DNA from: Noviherbaspirillum cavernae
GTDB taxonomy: Bacteria; Pseudomonadota; Gammaproteobacteria; Burkholderiales; Burkholderiaceae_D
NCBI RefSeq assembly: GCF_003590875.1
Contig: NZ_QYUN01000002.1
Location: forward strand, 1,302,001 to 1,366,000
Direction of reading: 5' to 3'
DNA: 64,000 bases
The notes below the pieces were generated by a model. It was given only the letters and a program-made list of their open reading frames with translations. It made no database searches and was not told the DNA's origin. Shown piece after piece: positions 54,179 through 63,702 of the stretch. Each line of letters begins with the position of its first letter. The stretch's first letter is position 1. Made by a program: the position numbers and the translations under genes.

Positions 54179-55897
54179 ATGGGTATGAATCGTCGTGAAT
54201 TCATGCAGGTGATGGGAATCGCGGCAGCCGGCGGCATGGCGCTCAACGCCAAAACCGCATTGGCGGCGCCATCAGCCGACAAGCTGTACGACGTGCCGCG
54301 CTTCGGCAATGTGCACTTCCTGCATTTCACCGACTGTCATGCCCAGCTGCAGCCGATCTATTTCCGCGAACCGAGTGTCAATCTGGGCGTGGGCGAGGCG
54401 GTCGGCCGCATGCCGCATCTGGTTGGCGAGAAGCTGTTGAAGCAGGTCGGTGTGCAGCCCAATACGGCGCAGGCCTATGCGTTCTCGTATCTGAATTTCG
54501 AGAAGGCTGCGCAAACCTACGGCAAGGTCGGCGGATTTGCGCATCTGGCCACGCTCGTCAAGCGCATGAAGGCTTCGCGACCGGGTGCGCTGTTGCTCGA
54601 CGGCGGCGATACCTGGCAAGGCTCGGCGACCGCACTGTGGACCAACGGTCAGGACATGGTCGACGCGTGTCTGAAACTCGGCGTCGATGTGATGACCGCG
54701 CACTGGGAAATGACGCTTGGCGACAAGCGCGTGATGGAAATCGTCGAGAAGGATTTCAAGGGCAAGGTCGATTTCGTCGCGCAGAACATCAAGACGACCG
54801 ACTTCGGCGACCAGGTGTTCAGCCCGTATGTGATGAAGGAAATGAACGGCGTACCCGTCGCGATCATCGGTCAGGCATTCCCGTACACGCCGATCGCCAA
54901 CCCGCGCTACATGGTGCCGGAATGGAGCTTCGGCATCCAGGACGACAACATGCAGAAGGTGGTGGACGAAGCCCGCGCCAAGGGCGCAAAGGTGGTGGTT
55001 GTGCTGTCGCACAACGGCATGGATGTCGATATCAAGATGGCGTCGCGCGTGCGTGGCATCGATGCGATCATGGGTGGCCATACGCACGACGGCATTCCGG
55101 CACCTGTCATCGTCGACAACGCCGGCGGCAAGACGCTGGTGACCAATGCTGGCAGCAACAGCAAGTTCCTCGGCATGCTTGACTTCGACGTGCGCGGCGG
55201 CAAGGTGCAGGGTTTCAAATACCATCTGCTGCCGGTGTTCTCCAACTTCCTGACGGCCGACAAGGAAATGGATGCGCTCATCAAGAAGATTCGCGCGCCG
55301 TTCGAGTCCAAACTGAATGAACAGCTTGCGATGACCGAAGGCACGCTGTACCGCCGCGGCAACTTCAATGGCACCTTCGACCAGTTGATCGTCGATGCGC
55401 TGATGGACGTCAAGGGTGCGGAAATCGCGTTCTCGCCGGGCTTCCGCTGGGGCACTTCACTGCTGCCGAACAGTCCGATCCTGATGGAGCATCTGATGGA
55501 TCAGACCGCGACTACTTACTCGTACAGCACGCTCACCGAGATGAGCGGCGACACCATCAAGACCGTGCTGGAAGACGTGGCCGACAATCTGTTCAACCCG
55601 GACCCGTATTACCAGCAGGGCGGGGACATGGTGCGCGTCGGTGGCATGAGCTACACCATCGATCCGAAAGCGAAGATGGGGGCGCGTATCCAGGACATGC
55701 GTCTGAACGGCAAGCCGGTCGAAGCCGGCAAGACATACAAGGTGGCCGGTTGGGCACCGGTGGCAGAGGGTGCCAAGGGCGAACCCGTATGGGATGTCGT
55801 CGCGCAATGGCTGCGCACCAACAAGACGGTCAAGGCACGCAAGCTCAACACGCCGCGCATCATCGGGATGGAAGGCAATCCCGGCATCGCGTTGTGA
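54179..55897 (+). CDS. soxB: S-sulfosulfanyl-L-cysteine sulfohydrolase SoxB
   Basis: 572 residues. Tat signal MNRREFMQVMG. Calcineurin-like (5'-nucleotidase family) metal site: HFTDCHAQLQP (~50), DGGDTWQGSA (~141), VLSHNGMD and GGHTHDG (~298). Dimanganese hydrolase that releases sulfate from SoxY-bound thiosulfonate. Starts after the stem-loop repeat. Confidence 0.96.
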   Translation: MGMNRREFMQVMGIAAAGGMALNAKTALAAPSADKLYDVPRFGNVHFLHFTDCHAQLQPIYFREPSVNLGVGEAVGRMPHLVGEKLLKQVGVQPNTAQAYAFSYLNFEKAAQTYGKVGGFAHLATLVKRMKASRPGALLLDGGDTWQGSATALWTNGQDMVDACLKLGVDVMTAHWEMTLGDKRVMEIVEKDFKGKVDFVAQNIKTTDFGDQVFSPYVMKEMNGVPVAIIGQAFPYTPIANPRYMVPEWSFGIQDDNMQKVVDEARAKGAKVVVVLSHNGMDVDIKMASRVRGIDAIMGGHTHDGIPAPVIVDNAGGKTLVTNAGSNSKFLGMLDFDVRGGKVQGFKYHLLPVFSNFLTADKEMDALIKKIRAPFESKLNEQLAMTEGTLYRRGNFNGTFDQLIVDALMDVKGAEIAFSPGFRWGTSLLPNSPILMEHLMDQTATTYSYSTLTEMSGDTIKTVLEDVADNLFNPDPYYQQGGDMVRVGGMSYTIDPKAKMGARIQDMRLNGKPVEAGKTYKVAGWAPVAEGAKGEPVWDVVAQWLRTNKTVKARKLNTPRIIGMEGNPGIAL

Positions 55898-55902
55898 GGT
55901 CA

Positions 55903-56508
55903 ATGATGCATGCAAAAAGAATCGCGCTTGTTTCGACGCTTTGGTTAAGCATGGCAGGCGCATCGCTCGATGCGCTTGCGGTGGACGCCGCACGCGTTCC
56001 CGAAATCAAGCAGACCAAAGCGGCACTGTATCTCGACGCCGGAGAGGCTTACGCACTCAAGCAGAAACTGGGCGACAAGGCTTACTTCGTCGATGTCCGC
56101 ACCCGCGCGGAAATCGCTTATGTCGGCATGGCGACCGTAGCCGATGCGCACATTCCTTATGTCGAGCATTCGGACGATGCGCCTTGGGATGACAAGAATG
56201 GGCGCTTCAAGCTTGATGTGAACAGCGACTTCGGCCCGGAACTGGCGCGCCGTCTGGCGGCAAAGGGACTCGGCAAGGACGACACGATCATCCTGATGTG
56301 CCGCTCCGGCGATCGCAGCGCACGTGCCGCCAACTTGCTCAAGGATCTCGGCTACGCCAAGGTGTACAGCGTGGTGGATGGATTCGAGGGCGATCTGGCG
56401 AAGGACGGGACGCAGTCAGGACAGCGTGTCGTGAATGGATGGAAGAATGCGAGTCTGCCGTGGAGCTACAAGCTGGACAAGAACAAGCTGTATTTTCCGA
56501 AGTATTGA
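55903..56508 (+). CDS. Periplasmic rhodanese-like sulfurtransferase
   Basis: 201 residues starting 5 bp after soxB. Signal peptide (cleavage near ALAV, ~26). One rhodanese domain with active Cys in LMCRSGDRSARAANL (~130) and the early FVDVRTRAE. It may move sulfane sulfur in the periplasm, for example on or off SoxY. Often seen next to sox genes, but its exact role is unproven. Confidence 0.85.
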   Translation: MMHAKRIALVSTLWLSMAGASLDALAVDAARVPEIKQTKAALYLDAGEAYALKQKLGDKAYFVDVRTRAEIAYVGMATVADAHIPYVEHSDDAPWDDKNGRFKLDVNSDFGPELARRLAAKGLGKDDTIILMCRSGDRSARAANLLKDLGYAKVYSVVDGFEGDLAKDGTQSGQRVVNGWKNASLPWSYKLDKNKLYFPKY

Positions 56509-56588
56509 TTGACGGCCGTGATGCCGTTATCCCGTCGTTCGCCTGGATAACGGCTTTTTGCAAAGTGGCGCGGTGAGGAAACAATGAC

Positions 56589-57107
56589 ATGAAAGCCGAT
56601 ATCGTCAAACGCATATGTGCGTTTCTCGTCTTGCTCCCTTTGTTGATGTTTGTAGGCGGGCTTCACGCTGCCGGGGCGCGAGTGGGTGATGTACCGGTTC
56701 TGCCGGCACTGCGCACGCTGGATGGGACGATCATCAATCCGGCGAAGCTGCGCGGCAAGGTCGTCGTCCTCAGTTACTTTTCATCCACCTGCCCGTTCTG
56801 CATGAATGAAGCGCCCAAGCTTCAGAAACTGTACCGCGACAATGCCGACAAGCTGATCGTGATCGGCGTCAACATTGAGGACAAGGATCCGGAGCAAAAA
56901 TCGAAGGCCTTGATATGGGTGGAGAAGTACAAGCTGATGCATCCGGTCACGACCGATTTTTCGGCGCTGGAACGTGTCCTCGGCAAGCGCAAGGGATTGC
57001 CGGTCAACTATGTTTTTGACAAGCAGGGCAGGCTGCACCGCGTTGACGTTGGCGAGATATTCGATGAAGACTTCGACGACATCGCGCGCTTCGCTCGAGA
57101 GAAATGA
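56589..57107 (+). CDS. TlpA-like periplasmic thioredoxin-fold protein
   Basis: 172 residues. N-terminal hydrophobic signal or anchor (~10-26). Thioredoxin fold with active site CPFC in STCPFCMNEAP (~67-70) and cis-Pro in GLPVNYVFD. Redoxin of the TlpA/ResA class; in Sox clusters such proteins (SoxW) keep cysteines of SoxYZ or cytochrome apoproteins reduced. No ccdA/soxV is found in the window to feed it electrons. Confidence 0.85.
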   Translation: MKADIVKRICAFLVLLPLLMFVGGLHAAGARVGDVPVLPALRTLDGTIINPAKLRGKVVVLSYFSSTCPFCMNEAPKLQKLYRDNADKLIVIGVNIEDKDPEQKSKALIWVEKYKLMHPVTTDFSALERVLGKRKGLPVNYVFDKQGRLHRVDVGEIFDEDFDDIARFAREK

Positions 57108-57119
57108 AAGGATTCGCAC

Positions 57120-57605
57120 ATGATCCGTCGCTGCTTCATTGCATTGCTGGCCTGCGGGATCTCGGGTGCGTATACATATGCGCAAGGCGGCGCGCCCGCG
57201 ATTCCGGCGCCTGTCGATCTGCAGCGTGACGGCGCGCAATCGCGCCGCGAGGGCAAGCCTGTCGTCATCCTTTTTTCTCTGCCGGGCTGTGCATTCTGCC
57301 AGGTGGTGAGGCAGAACTACCTGTTGCCCCTGCTGCGCGACAGCACGCAAAAAGAGCGGCCGATCATCCGCGAAATTGACATCACCAGCACGAAGAGTCT
57401 TGTCGGTTTTCATGGCGAGCAGGCCAGCCACCAATCGATCGCGAAAGAGTTGCATATCCGCTTCGCGCCGACCGTCGTGTTTCTCGACGCGTCGGGCCGT
57501 TTGCTGACGCAGCCGATCATTGGCGGCGACACTGCGGGACTGTATGGCGGCTATCTGGAAAATGCCTTCGACGAGTCGGCAAAGAAACTCGGGTTTGCGC
57601 AATGA
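57120..57605 (+). CDS. Periplasmic thioredoxin-fold protein, SoxW/SoxS-like
   Basis: 161 residues. Signal peptide cut near TYAQG (~22). Active site CAFC in LPGCAFCQVVRQ (~57-60), cis-Pro in FAPTVVFLD. It resembles the DsbD-gamma/SoxS-type reductant proteins that reactivate SoxYZ. Starts 12 bp after the TlpA-like gene, so both are co-translated. Confidence 0.82.
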   Translation: MIRRCFIALLACGISGAYTYAQGGAPAIPAPVDLQRDGAQSRREGKPVVILFSLPGCAFCQVVRQNYLLPLLRDSTQKERPIIREIDITSTKSLVGFHGEQASHQSIAKELHIRFAPTVVFLDASGRLLTQPIIGGDTAGLYGGYLENAFDESAKKLGFAQ

Positions 57606-57652
57606 AGGGATCAGGCGCACTCCGAATCACTGCGGAAAATACGTGGCCGGAC

Positions 57653-57679
57653 TAAATATGCGTACTGCACTGCCGTAAT
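57653..57679 (+). promoter_or_regulatory. Sigma-28 (FliA)-like promoter for the chemoreceptor
   Basis: TAAA, 15-bp spacer, GCCGTAAT; the FliA consensus is TAAA-N15-GCCGATAA. It ends 41 bp before the start codon. Confidence 0.55.
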
Positions 57680-57709
57680 CAATTTACCGAAACTGTAATC
57701 AGTAAATTG
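57680..57709. repeat. Short inverted repeat before the chemoreceptor gene
   Basis: CAATTTAC and GTAAATTG (8 bp, perfect) with a 14-bp spacer; a GTAATCA direct repeat occurs in the same stretch. Possible regulator site. Confidence 0.4.
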
Positions 57710-57720
57710 AAGAGACAAAC

Positions 57721-59259
57721 ATGAAACTGAAAACCAGATTGATTCTCAGCACGGGACTGTCATTCCTGCTCTTCATCCTCGCACTGGGATTCGCGCTCAC
57801 CGGCATGCAAACCACCAAGGCGCGATTCGAGACATTTCTCGATGAAGACCTTGCATTGCTGCAGGCGACATCCAGCATGTATGCGCAGGGCCTGCAGATG
57901 GGACAGGCTGTGCGCAACATCGTGATGGACCATACGAACAAGCTTGCGTACAAGAACCTTGAAGACGCCGGCAAGGAATTTGCGCAAGCCCACCAACTTG
58001 CCATCAAGCTGGCACAAGGCGAGCCGCCGGTTCTGAAGATGCTGAACGAGGTCGCCACGCTGCGCGAAAAGCAACGCCCCCTGCATGAGAAGATCGTCGC
58101 CGCTGCGGCACAGGATCGCGCAGCGGCAATCGAGATCATCAGCAAGGAAGAAACGCCGGTATGGCGCGAGATGCGCATGCGGCTCATGGAATTCGTGAAG
58201 ACCAAGAACGCTGACGTTGCAGGCGAGAAGTCCGGCATGCTGAGCTTCACCAACCGCATGCTGGTCACGAGTGTGGTGTTGGCCGCACTTGCGGTCATCG
58301 TGGGTGGCGCGCTGCTCGCCTGGCTCATTGCAAATGTGATGAAGCAGCTTGGCGGCGAGCCGGATTATGCGGCAGGCATTGCGCGCGAAATCTCTTCCGG
58401 CAATTTCGGTTCGGCCGTGATGCTTGGACCAAAGGACCGATCGAGCCTGCTCTTTGCAATGGATGCGATGCGACAGAAATTGAGCCAGACGCTCACCGAC
58501 ATCAAGCGGGCGGCCGATACCATCGATACCGCTTCGCGCGAGATCGCGACCGGTAATGCCGATCTTTCTGCACGCACGGAGTCGCAGGCGTCGAGCCTCG
58601 AAGAAACCGCGAGCTCGATGGAGGAACTGACAAGTACCGTGCGCCAGAACGCCGAGAATGCGCGTCAGGCCAATCAACTCGCCGCGAGTGCATCCGATGT
58701 GGCGGTGAAGGGCGGGGATGTGGTGTCGAAAGTGGTCGATACCATGGGTTCTATCAAGGATAGTTCGCGCAGGATCGTCGACATCATCGGCGTGATCGAT
58801 GGCATCGCGTTTCAGACCAATATTCTCGCGTTGAATGCTGCAGTCGAGGCGGCACGCGCCGGCGAACAGGGACGCGGCTTTGCCGTCGTCGCAACGGAAG
58901 TGCGGAATCTTGCACAGCGTTCCGCAAGCGCGGCAAAGGAAATCAAGGAACTGATCGGTGACTCGGTCGAGAAGATCGATGCCGGCAGCAGCCTGGTCGA
59001 CGAAGCCGGTCAGACCATGGAGGAAATTGTTGCTTCGGTCAAGCGCGTGACCGACATCATGAACGAGATCACTGCGGCAAGCGACGAGCAGAGCGCGGGC
59101 ATCGAGCAGGTCAACCAGGCTGTCACGCAGATGGACGAGGTGACGCAACAGAATGCCGCACTGGTGGAGCAGGCGGCTGCGGCGGCGCAAAGCCTGCAGG
59201 ATCAGGCGGCCACCCTGACCGCAACCGTGGCGCGTTTCAGGCTCGCCAGGCACGCATAG
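57721..59259 (+). CDS. Methyl-accepting chemotaxis protein
   Basis: 512 residues. First membrane helix ~7-28, periplasmic four-helix-bundle sensor ~29-183, second helix ~184-208, HAMP-like linker ~210-265 and a long signalling coiled coil with the hairpin tip [20 protein letters not shown] (split). Methylation region [17 protein letters not shown] is present. No C-terminal CheR pentapeptide. It sits at the end of the sox cluster; it may sense a sulfur compound, but the ligand is unknown. Confidence 0.93.
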   Translation: MKLKTRLILSTGLSFLLFILALGFALTGMQTTKARFETFLDEDLALLQATSSMYAQGLQMGQAVRNIVMDHTNKLAYKNLEDAGKEFAQAHQLAIKLAQGEPPVLKMLNEVATLREKQRPLHEKIVAAAAQDRAAAIEIISKEETPVWREMRMRLMEFVKTKNADVAGEKSGMLSFTNRMLVTSVVLAALAVIVGGALLAWLIANVMKQLGGEPDYAAGIAREISSGNFGSAVMLGPKDRSSLLFAMDAMRQKLSQTLTDIKRAADTIDTASREIATGNADLSARTESQASSLEETASSMEELTSTVRQNAENARQANQLAASASDVAVKGGDVVSKVVDTMGSIKDSSRRIVDIIGVIDGIAFQTNILALNAAVEAARAGEQGRGFAVVATEVRNLAQRSASAAKEIKELIGDSVEKIDAGSSLVDEAGQTMEEIVASVKRVTDIMNEITAASDEQSAGIEQVNQAVTQMDEVTQQNAALVEQAAAAAQSLQDQAATLTATVARFRLARHA

Positions 59260-59523
59260 TAGCGACCGCTAATTCGAGCAGGCAGGGGGCCGGTTCCGGC
59301 TTTCCTGCACATGTTCCCGCCCCGGTTTGCAGTGTCGGCCCGCGGCTTCTCTTTTTCCTTCCCTCACATCCAATCCCGGCTTCGGTTGTGCCAGCACACC
59401 GGTGCGTCGCAGGCTATCCCGACCAGCATGTCGTTCGTCAGGACGCGGCAGTTCCGATACAAATCACCGCAAAACATAATATAAAATGATATAGTGTATG
59501 CAGCTTAAATAATTTGAATCGGC

Positions 59524-59850
59524 ATGCCTGAAAAACTCGATCTGGATAAATTGAGAGGGGCCGCGTCACAAGCGTGCGGCCTGTTGAAAACACTGGCGAA
59601 TCCTGACCGGCTGCTGCTGCTCTGTCAGCTTTCGCAGGGCGAGTATTGCGTGAGCGAGCTGGAAGAGCTGCTCGGCATACGGCAACCCACGCTGTCGCAG
59701 CAGCTTGGCGTGTTGCGCGACGAGGAACTGGTCATTACCCGCCGCGACGGCAAGCAGATTTACTACGCTCTCGGCAGCGACGATGCAAGGGCAGTCATCC
59801 AGGTTCTGTACCAGCGATACTGCGCAAAAACAAAAGGGAAACGAGCATGA
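59524..59850 (+). CDS. ArsR-family regulator, BigR/SqrR-like
   Basis: 108 residues. Winged helix with recognition region GIRQPTLSQQLGVLR. Three Cys (SQACGLL ~18, LLLCQLS ~34, EYCVSEL ~42) plus one near the end (RYCAKT ~99); a Cys pair of this kind senses persulfides in BigR/SqrR. The 264-bp gap before it is AT-rich near its end (ATAATATAAAATGATATAGT) and should hold its promoter and operator. It overlaps the transporter gene by 4 bp. Confidence 0.85.
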   Translation: MPEKLDLDKLRGAASQACGLLKTLANPDRLLLLCQLSQGEYCVSELEELLGIRQPTLSQQLGVLRDEELVITRRDGKQIYYALGSDDARAVIQVLYQRYCAKTKGKRA

Positions 59851-60278
59851 CGATAGATTGGAGCAACTTTACTCCGTGGTCGTCGCTGGCAGGAGGCATC
59901 CTGATCGGTATCGCCGCCGCGATGTTCATTCTGTTCAACGGACGGATCGCCGGCATCAGCGGAATACTGGGAGGCTTGCTGCGCCCGAGGAAGGGCGATG
60001 TCGGCTGGCGCGCGGCATTCATCATCGGCTTGATCCTTGCCCCGCTGGTGTATGGCTTCTTTGCGCCTTTGCCAGCCGTACATATCGATACTGGCGCCGG
60101 GCTGATTGTGCTGGCCGGCATCCTCGTTGGTGTTGGCACCCGATACGGATCTGGTTGCACGAGCGGTCACGGCGTGTGCGGCCTGTCGCGGCTGTCGCCT
60201 CGTTCGATGGTGGCCACGGCGGCATTCATGAGTGCCGGTTTTCTTACTGTGTATGTTGCAAGACACGTAGTCGGATAA
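59847..60278 (+). CDS. YeeE/YedE-type sulfur-compound transporter, first half
   Basis: 143 residues, start overlapping the regulator stop (ATGA). Four or so hydrophobic helices; conserved Cys in GTRYGSGCTSGHGVCGLSRLS (split: GSGCTSGHGVCG), the DUF395/Sulf_transp motif. Full-length TsuA/YeeE proteins take up thiosulfate; here the function is split over two genes. Role in sulfur import is inferred from family and context. Confidence 0.87.
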   Translation: MTIDWSNFTPWSSLAGGILIGIAAAMFILFNGRIAGISGILGGLLRPRKGDVGWRAAFIIGLILAPLVYGFFAPLPAVHIDTGAGLIVLAGILVGVGTRYGSGCTSGHGVCGLSRLSPRSMVATAAFMSAGFLTVYVARHVVG

Positions 60279-60287
60279 GGAACGGAC

Positions 60288-60716
60288 ATGCAATTGTTAT
60301 TCGCATTGCTGGCAGGCCTGGTATTTGGCGGAGGCTTGATCCTTTCCGGCATGGCAGACCCGTCTAAAGTCATCGGCTTTCTCGATCTGGCCGGGAAGTG
60401 GGATCCATCGCTGGCATTCGTGATGGCAGGGGCGATCGGTGTAGGCTTCCTGGCATTTCGTCTTGCAGGCCGGCGGGCGAATTCGCTGCTGGGCGAGCCG
60501 ATGCAGCTACCGACTTCACGGCATATTGACCGCCGCCTCGTTCTCGGCAGTCTCGCGTTTGGCGTTGGCTGGGGGCTGGCGGGGTTTTGCCCGGGGCCTG
60601 CGCTGCTCAATGTTGCGGTAGGCGGCGGGAAGGTGATTCTGTTTGTGCTTGCGATGCTGGGCGGGATGGCACTCTTTGAATTGAGCGCGAAGATGTTTGC
60701 ACGCAGGGCAGGCTGA
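60288..60716 (+). CDS. YeeE/YedE-type sulfur-compound transporter, second half
   Basis: 142 residues, 9 bp after the first half. Membrane helices at ~2-20, 38-60, 82-98 and 110-130. Carries GLILSGMADPSKVIGFLD and GFCPGPALLNVAVGG, the Cys motif of the second DUF395 repeat. It most likely pairs with the preceding protein in the inner membrane. Confidence 0.87.
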   Translation: MQLLFALLAGLVFGGGLILSGMADPSKVIGFLDLAGKWDPSLAFVMAGAIGVGFLAFRLAGRRANSLLGEPMQLPTSRHIDRRLVLGSLAFGVGWGLAGFCPGPALLNVAVGGGKVILFVLAMLGGMALFELSAKMFARRAG

Positions 60717-60792
60717 TCGGGTTGATTGCCGGGTTGAGCGACTCCAGCGCAGGCTGTTGGAGTGCCCGATTCCCCGATTTTCGGTCATTCAG

Positions 60793-61215
60793 CTACAGGC
60801 CGCACTCCAGGTTGTATTGCTCGCCTGCGCGTCGCGCCTTGATCCTTGCCTTCTCGCTTGCCTTGCCAGCCGTCGCGGCAAAGTCTTCGTCGGCCCACCG
60901 TTTGCGCTGTGCAAGAGAGCTGCATTTTTTCCGCTGCGCTGCATTGGCACGCGCGATCTGGTTCTGCTCTCGCTCTTCCCTTGCTTCGCGCTTGTGGCGT
61001 TGGTCTTCCAGACGCTTCAGTTTCTTTTCATCCTCCGTCAACTGCCGCTTCGCTGCAGTGCCATCTGTCGAAGGCATGCTGTTGATGTTCAGCGCCTTGC
61101 CGCCCGGGCATGTCTCGTCGCTGTAAGTCACCTTGCCATTCACGTCGCATTTGTAGATCGCGAAGACGGGAGCGGAAACCGAAACAAGCAGCGATAGCAA
61201 CGCGGTACGCATCAT
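60793..61215 (-). CDS. DUF4124-domain protein
   Basis: 140 residues from the ATG at 61215 (AGGA upstream on its strand; ATG 61230 is an alternative). Signal peptide cut at VFAI (~20), then the DUF4124 hallmark YKCDVNGKVTYSDETCPGG, with two Cys that likely form a disulfide. The rest is a highly charged helix (KRLEDQRHKREAREEREQ). Periplasmic, function unknown. Last gene of the minus-strand run. Confidence 0.82.
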   Translation of the reverse strand: MMRTALLSLLVSVSAPVFAIYKCDVNGKVTYSDETCPGGKALNINSMPSTDGTAAKRQLTEDEKKLKRLEDQRHKREAREEREQNQIARANAAQRKKCSSLAQRKRWADEDFAATAGKASEKARIKARRAGEQYNLECGL

Positions 61216-61226
61216 GTGGCTGATCC

Positions 61227-62633
61227 TCATACAACTTTACCCGGGTTCATGATGTCCAGCGGATCAAGGCTGCGCTTGACGGCTTGCATCAGATGCATTT
61301 CGACTTCGGACTTGTAGCGGCGAATTTCATCGCGCTTCAATGCGCCCAATCCATGTTCGGCAGAGATCGAACCATCGAACCGATGCACGCTGTCGTGCAC
61401 CACGCGATTGATCGCCTCCTGTTTCTCGATGAAGGCATCGGCGGGATCGTGTTCTGGCGGCGATACGTTGTAATGCAGATTGCCGTCGCCGAGATGGCCG
61501 AAGGTGACCAGCCGGCAGCCGGGGAACTGTTCCTGCAGCTGAACATCCGTTGCGCGGATGAAGTCGCCGATCCGCGAAATGGGCACCGATACATCATGCT
61601 TGATGTTCTTGCCTTCTTCCGCCTGCGCCAGCGGAATATGCTCGCGCAGATTCCACAGCGCCTTCGATTGCGCGATCGAGGAGGCGACTGCTGCATCTTC
61701 GATCATGCCTTGCTCCAGCGCGTCGGTGATGACCGCTTCCAGCATTTCGTTCGCGTGCGTCTCCGATTCGCTGTCGGAGAGTTCCAGCAGCACATACTGC
61801 GGATAGTTCTGCGGGAAGGGCGGGCGCATATGCGGGAAGTGCTTCGCAACCAGTTGCAGGCAAAAGTCCGACATCAATTCAAAGCCGGTCAGCGCTGCAC
61901 CGCATTTTTCCTGCGCCAGTGACAACAGCTTCAGGGCATCGTCAGGTGTTTGCATGGCGGCAAACGCCGTCAGCTGCGCGCGTGGCTGCGGGAACAGTTT
62001 CATCACCGCAGCGGTGATGATGCCCAGCGTCCCTTCGGCGCCGATGAACAGGTCGCGCAGGTCATAGCCGGTGTTGTCCTTGCGCAGTCCGCGCAATCCG
62101 TTCCAGATTTCGCCTTGCGCGGTGACAACTTCCAGTCCCAGACAGAGTTCACGCGTATTGCCGTATCGCAGCACGGCCGTGCCGCCGGCATTGGTTGACA
62201 GGTTGCCGCCGATGGTGCAGCTGCCTTCGGCTGCCAGCGACAAGGGGAACAGACGATCGGCCTGCGCTGCCGCATTCTGCACATGTTCCAGAATGCAGCC
62301 GGCGTCCACCGTCATGGTGTTGTTGATCGTGTCGATCGCCCGGATGCGGTTGAGCCGGTTCAGGGAAAGCACGATCGCCTTGCCGCTCTCGTCCGGCACG
62401 CTGCCGAGGACGAGTCCGGTGTTGCCGCCTTGGGGCACGATAGGCACCTTGAACTGGTTGCACAGCTTGACGAGGGCCGCAACTTCATCAGCGGAGCCGG
62501 GGCGCACGACCGCCAGCGCCTTGCCGGTAAAGCGTCGCCGCCAGTCGGTGAGAAAAGCTGCGGTATCGGCGGGATCGGTCAAGACAAAGGCGGCCCCGAT
62601 CGCCTCGCGGCACTTATTGAGAAAGTCGTTCAT
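61227..62633 (-). CDS. FAD-linked 2-hydroxyacid dehydrogenase (GlcD-like)
   Basis: 468 residues from the ATG at 62633, which overlaps the upstream DUF2069 stop by 4 bp. PCMH-type FAD domain with VPQGGNTGLVLGSVP (~76-90) and GGNLSTNAGGTAVLRYGNTR (~138-157); C-terminal cap with FGHLGDGNLHYNV and SAEHGLGALKRDE. It resembles glycolate/D-lactate/D-2-hydroxyglutarate dehydrogenases. No GlcE/GlcF subunits are near, so a single-subunit enzyme is likely; the substrate is open. Confidence 0.9.
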   Translation of the reverse strand: MNDFLNKCREAIGAAFVLTDPADTAAFLTDWRRRFTGKALAVVRPGSADEVAALVKLCNQFKVPIVPQGGNTGLVLGSVPDESGKAIVLSLNRLNRIRAIDTINNTMTVDAGCILEHVQNAAAQADRLFPLSLAAEGSCTIGGNLSTNAGGTAVLRYGNTRELCLGLEVVTAQGEIWNGLRGLRKDNTGYDLRDLFIGAEGTLGIITAAVMKLFPQPRAQLTAFAAMQTPDDALKLLSLAQEKCGAALTGFELMSDFCLQLVAKHFPHMRPPFPQNYPQYVLLELSDSESETHANEMLEAVITDALEQGMIEDAAVASSIAQSKALWNLREHIPLAQAEEGKNIKHDVSVPISRIGDFIRATDVQLQEQFPGCRLVTFGHLGDGNLHYNVSPPEHDPADAFIEKQEAINRVVHDSVHRFDGSISAEHGLGALKRDEIRRYKSEVEMHLMQAVKRSLDPLDIMNPGKVV

Positions 62634-63024
62634 TTGGATGCTTTTTGAATAGCCTGCCGCGCCAGTTCTTTCGCGGCGCGCTTGTACGGCCGCAAATAGA
62701 GAATCGAGCAGAAGAAGAACACGCATGTCAGCGCAACCTCGATCCAGCCGAGTGTGGCCGACAACCCGGCATCGCTCGTCGCGCGCACGATCCCTTCGGT
62801 GAAGTACAGCAGAATGAGCATCGACGACCATTGCATGGTGTAGATGTCGCGCTTCAATACGCCGCGTAACGGTATCAACAACGGAATGACTTTCAGCACG
62901 AGCCATGATCCGCCCGGACGCAATGGCGCCAGCACCAGTTCCCACGCGACACATAGCGCAATCAGGGCAACCAGGCTCGTCACTGCGCCGGTGTAAAGGA
63001 TTTTTTGCAAGGAATTCTGTTGCA

Positions 63025-63025
<1 letters not shown>
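62630..63025 (-). CDS. DUF2069 family membrane protein
   Basis: 131 residues from the ATG at 63025; GAGAGG lies upstream on its strand and the start overlaps the wrbA stop (TGATG). Four hydrophobic helices with the family pattern RPGGSWLVLKVIPLLIPLRG. Inner-membrane protein of unknown function, often next to wrbA and yihY in proteobacteria. Confidence 0.87.
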
Positions 63026-63684
<659 letters not shown>

Positions 63685-63702
63685 TCATCGCATCAAACTA
63701 CC

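Noticed and set aside
45106..60716. Sox region as an integrative element at tRNA-Pro/tRNA-Arg
   Set aside because: No integrase, no repeated tRNA 3' end at the far side and no composition change was visible by eye.
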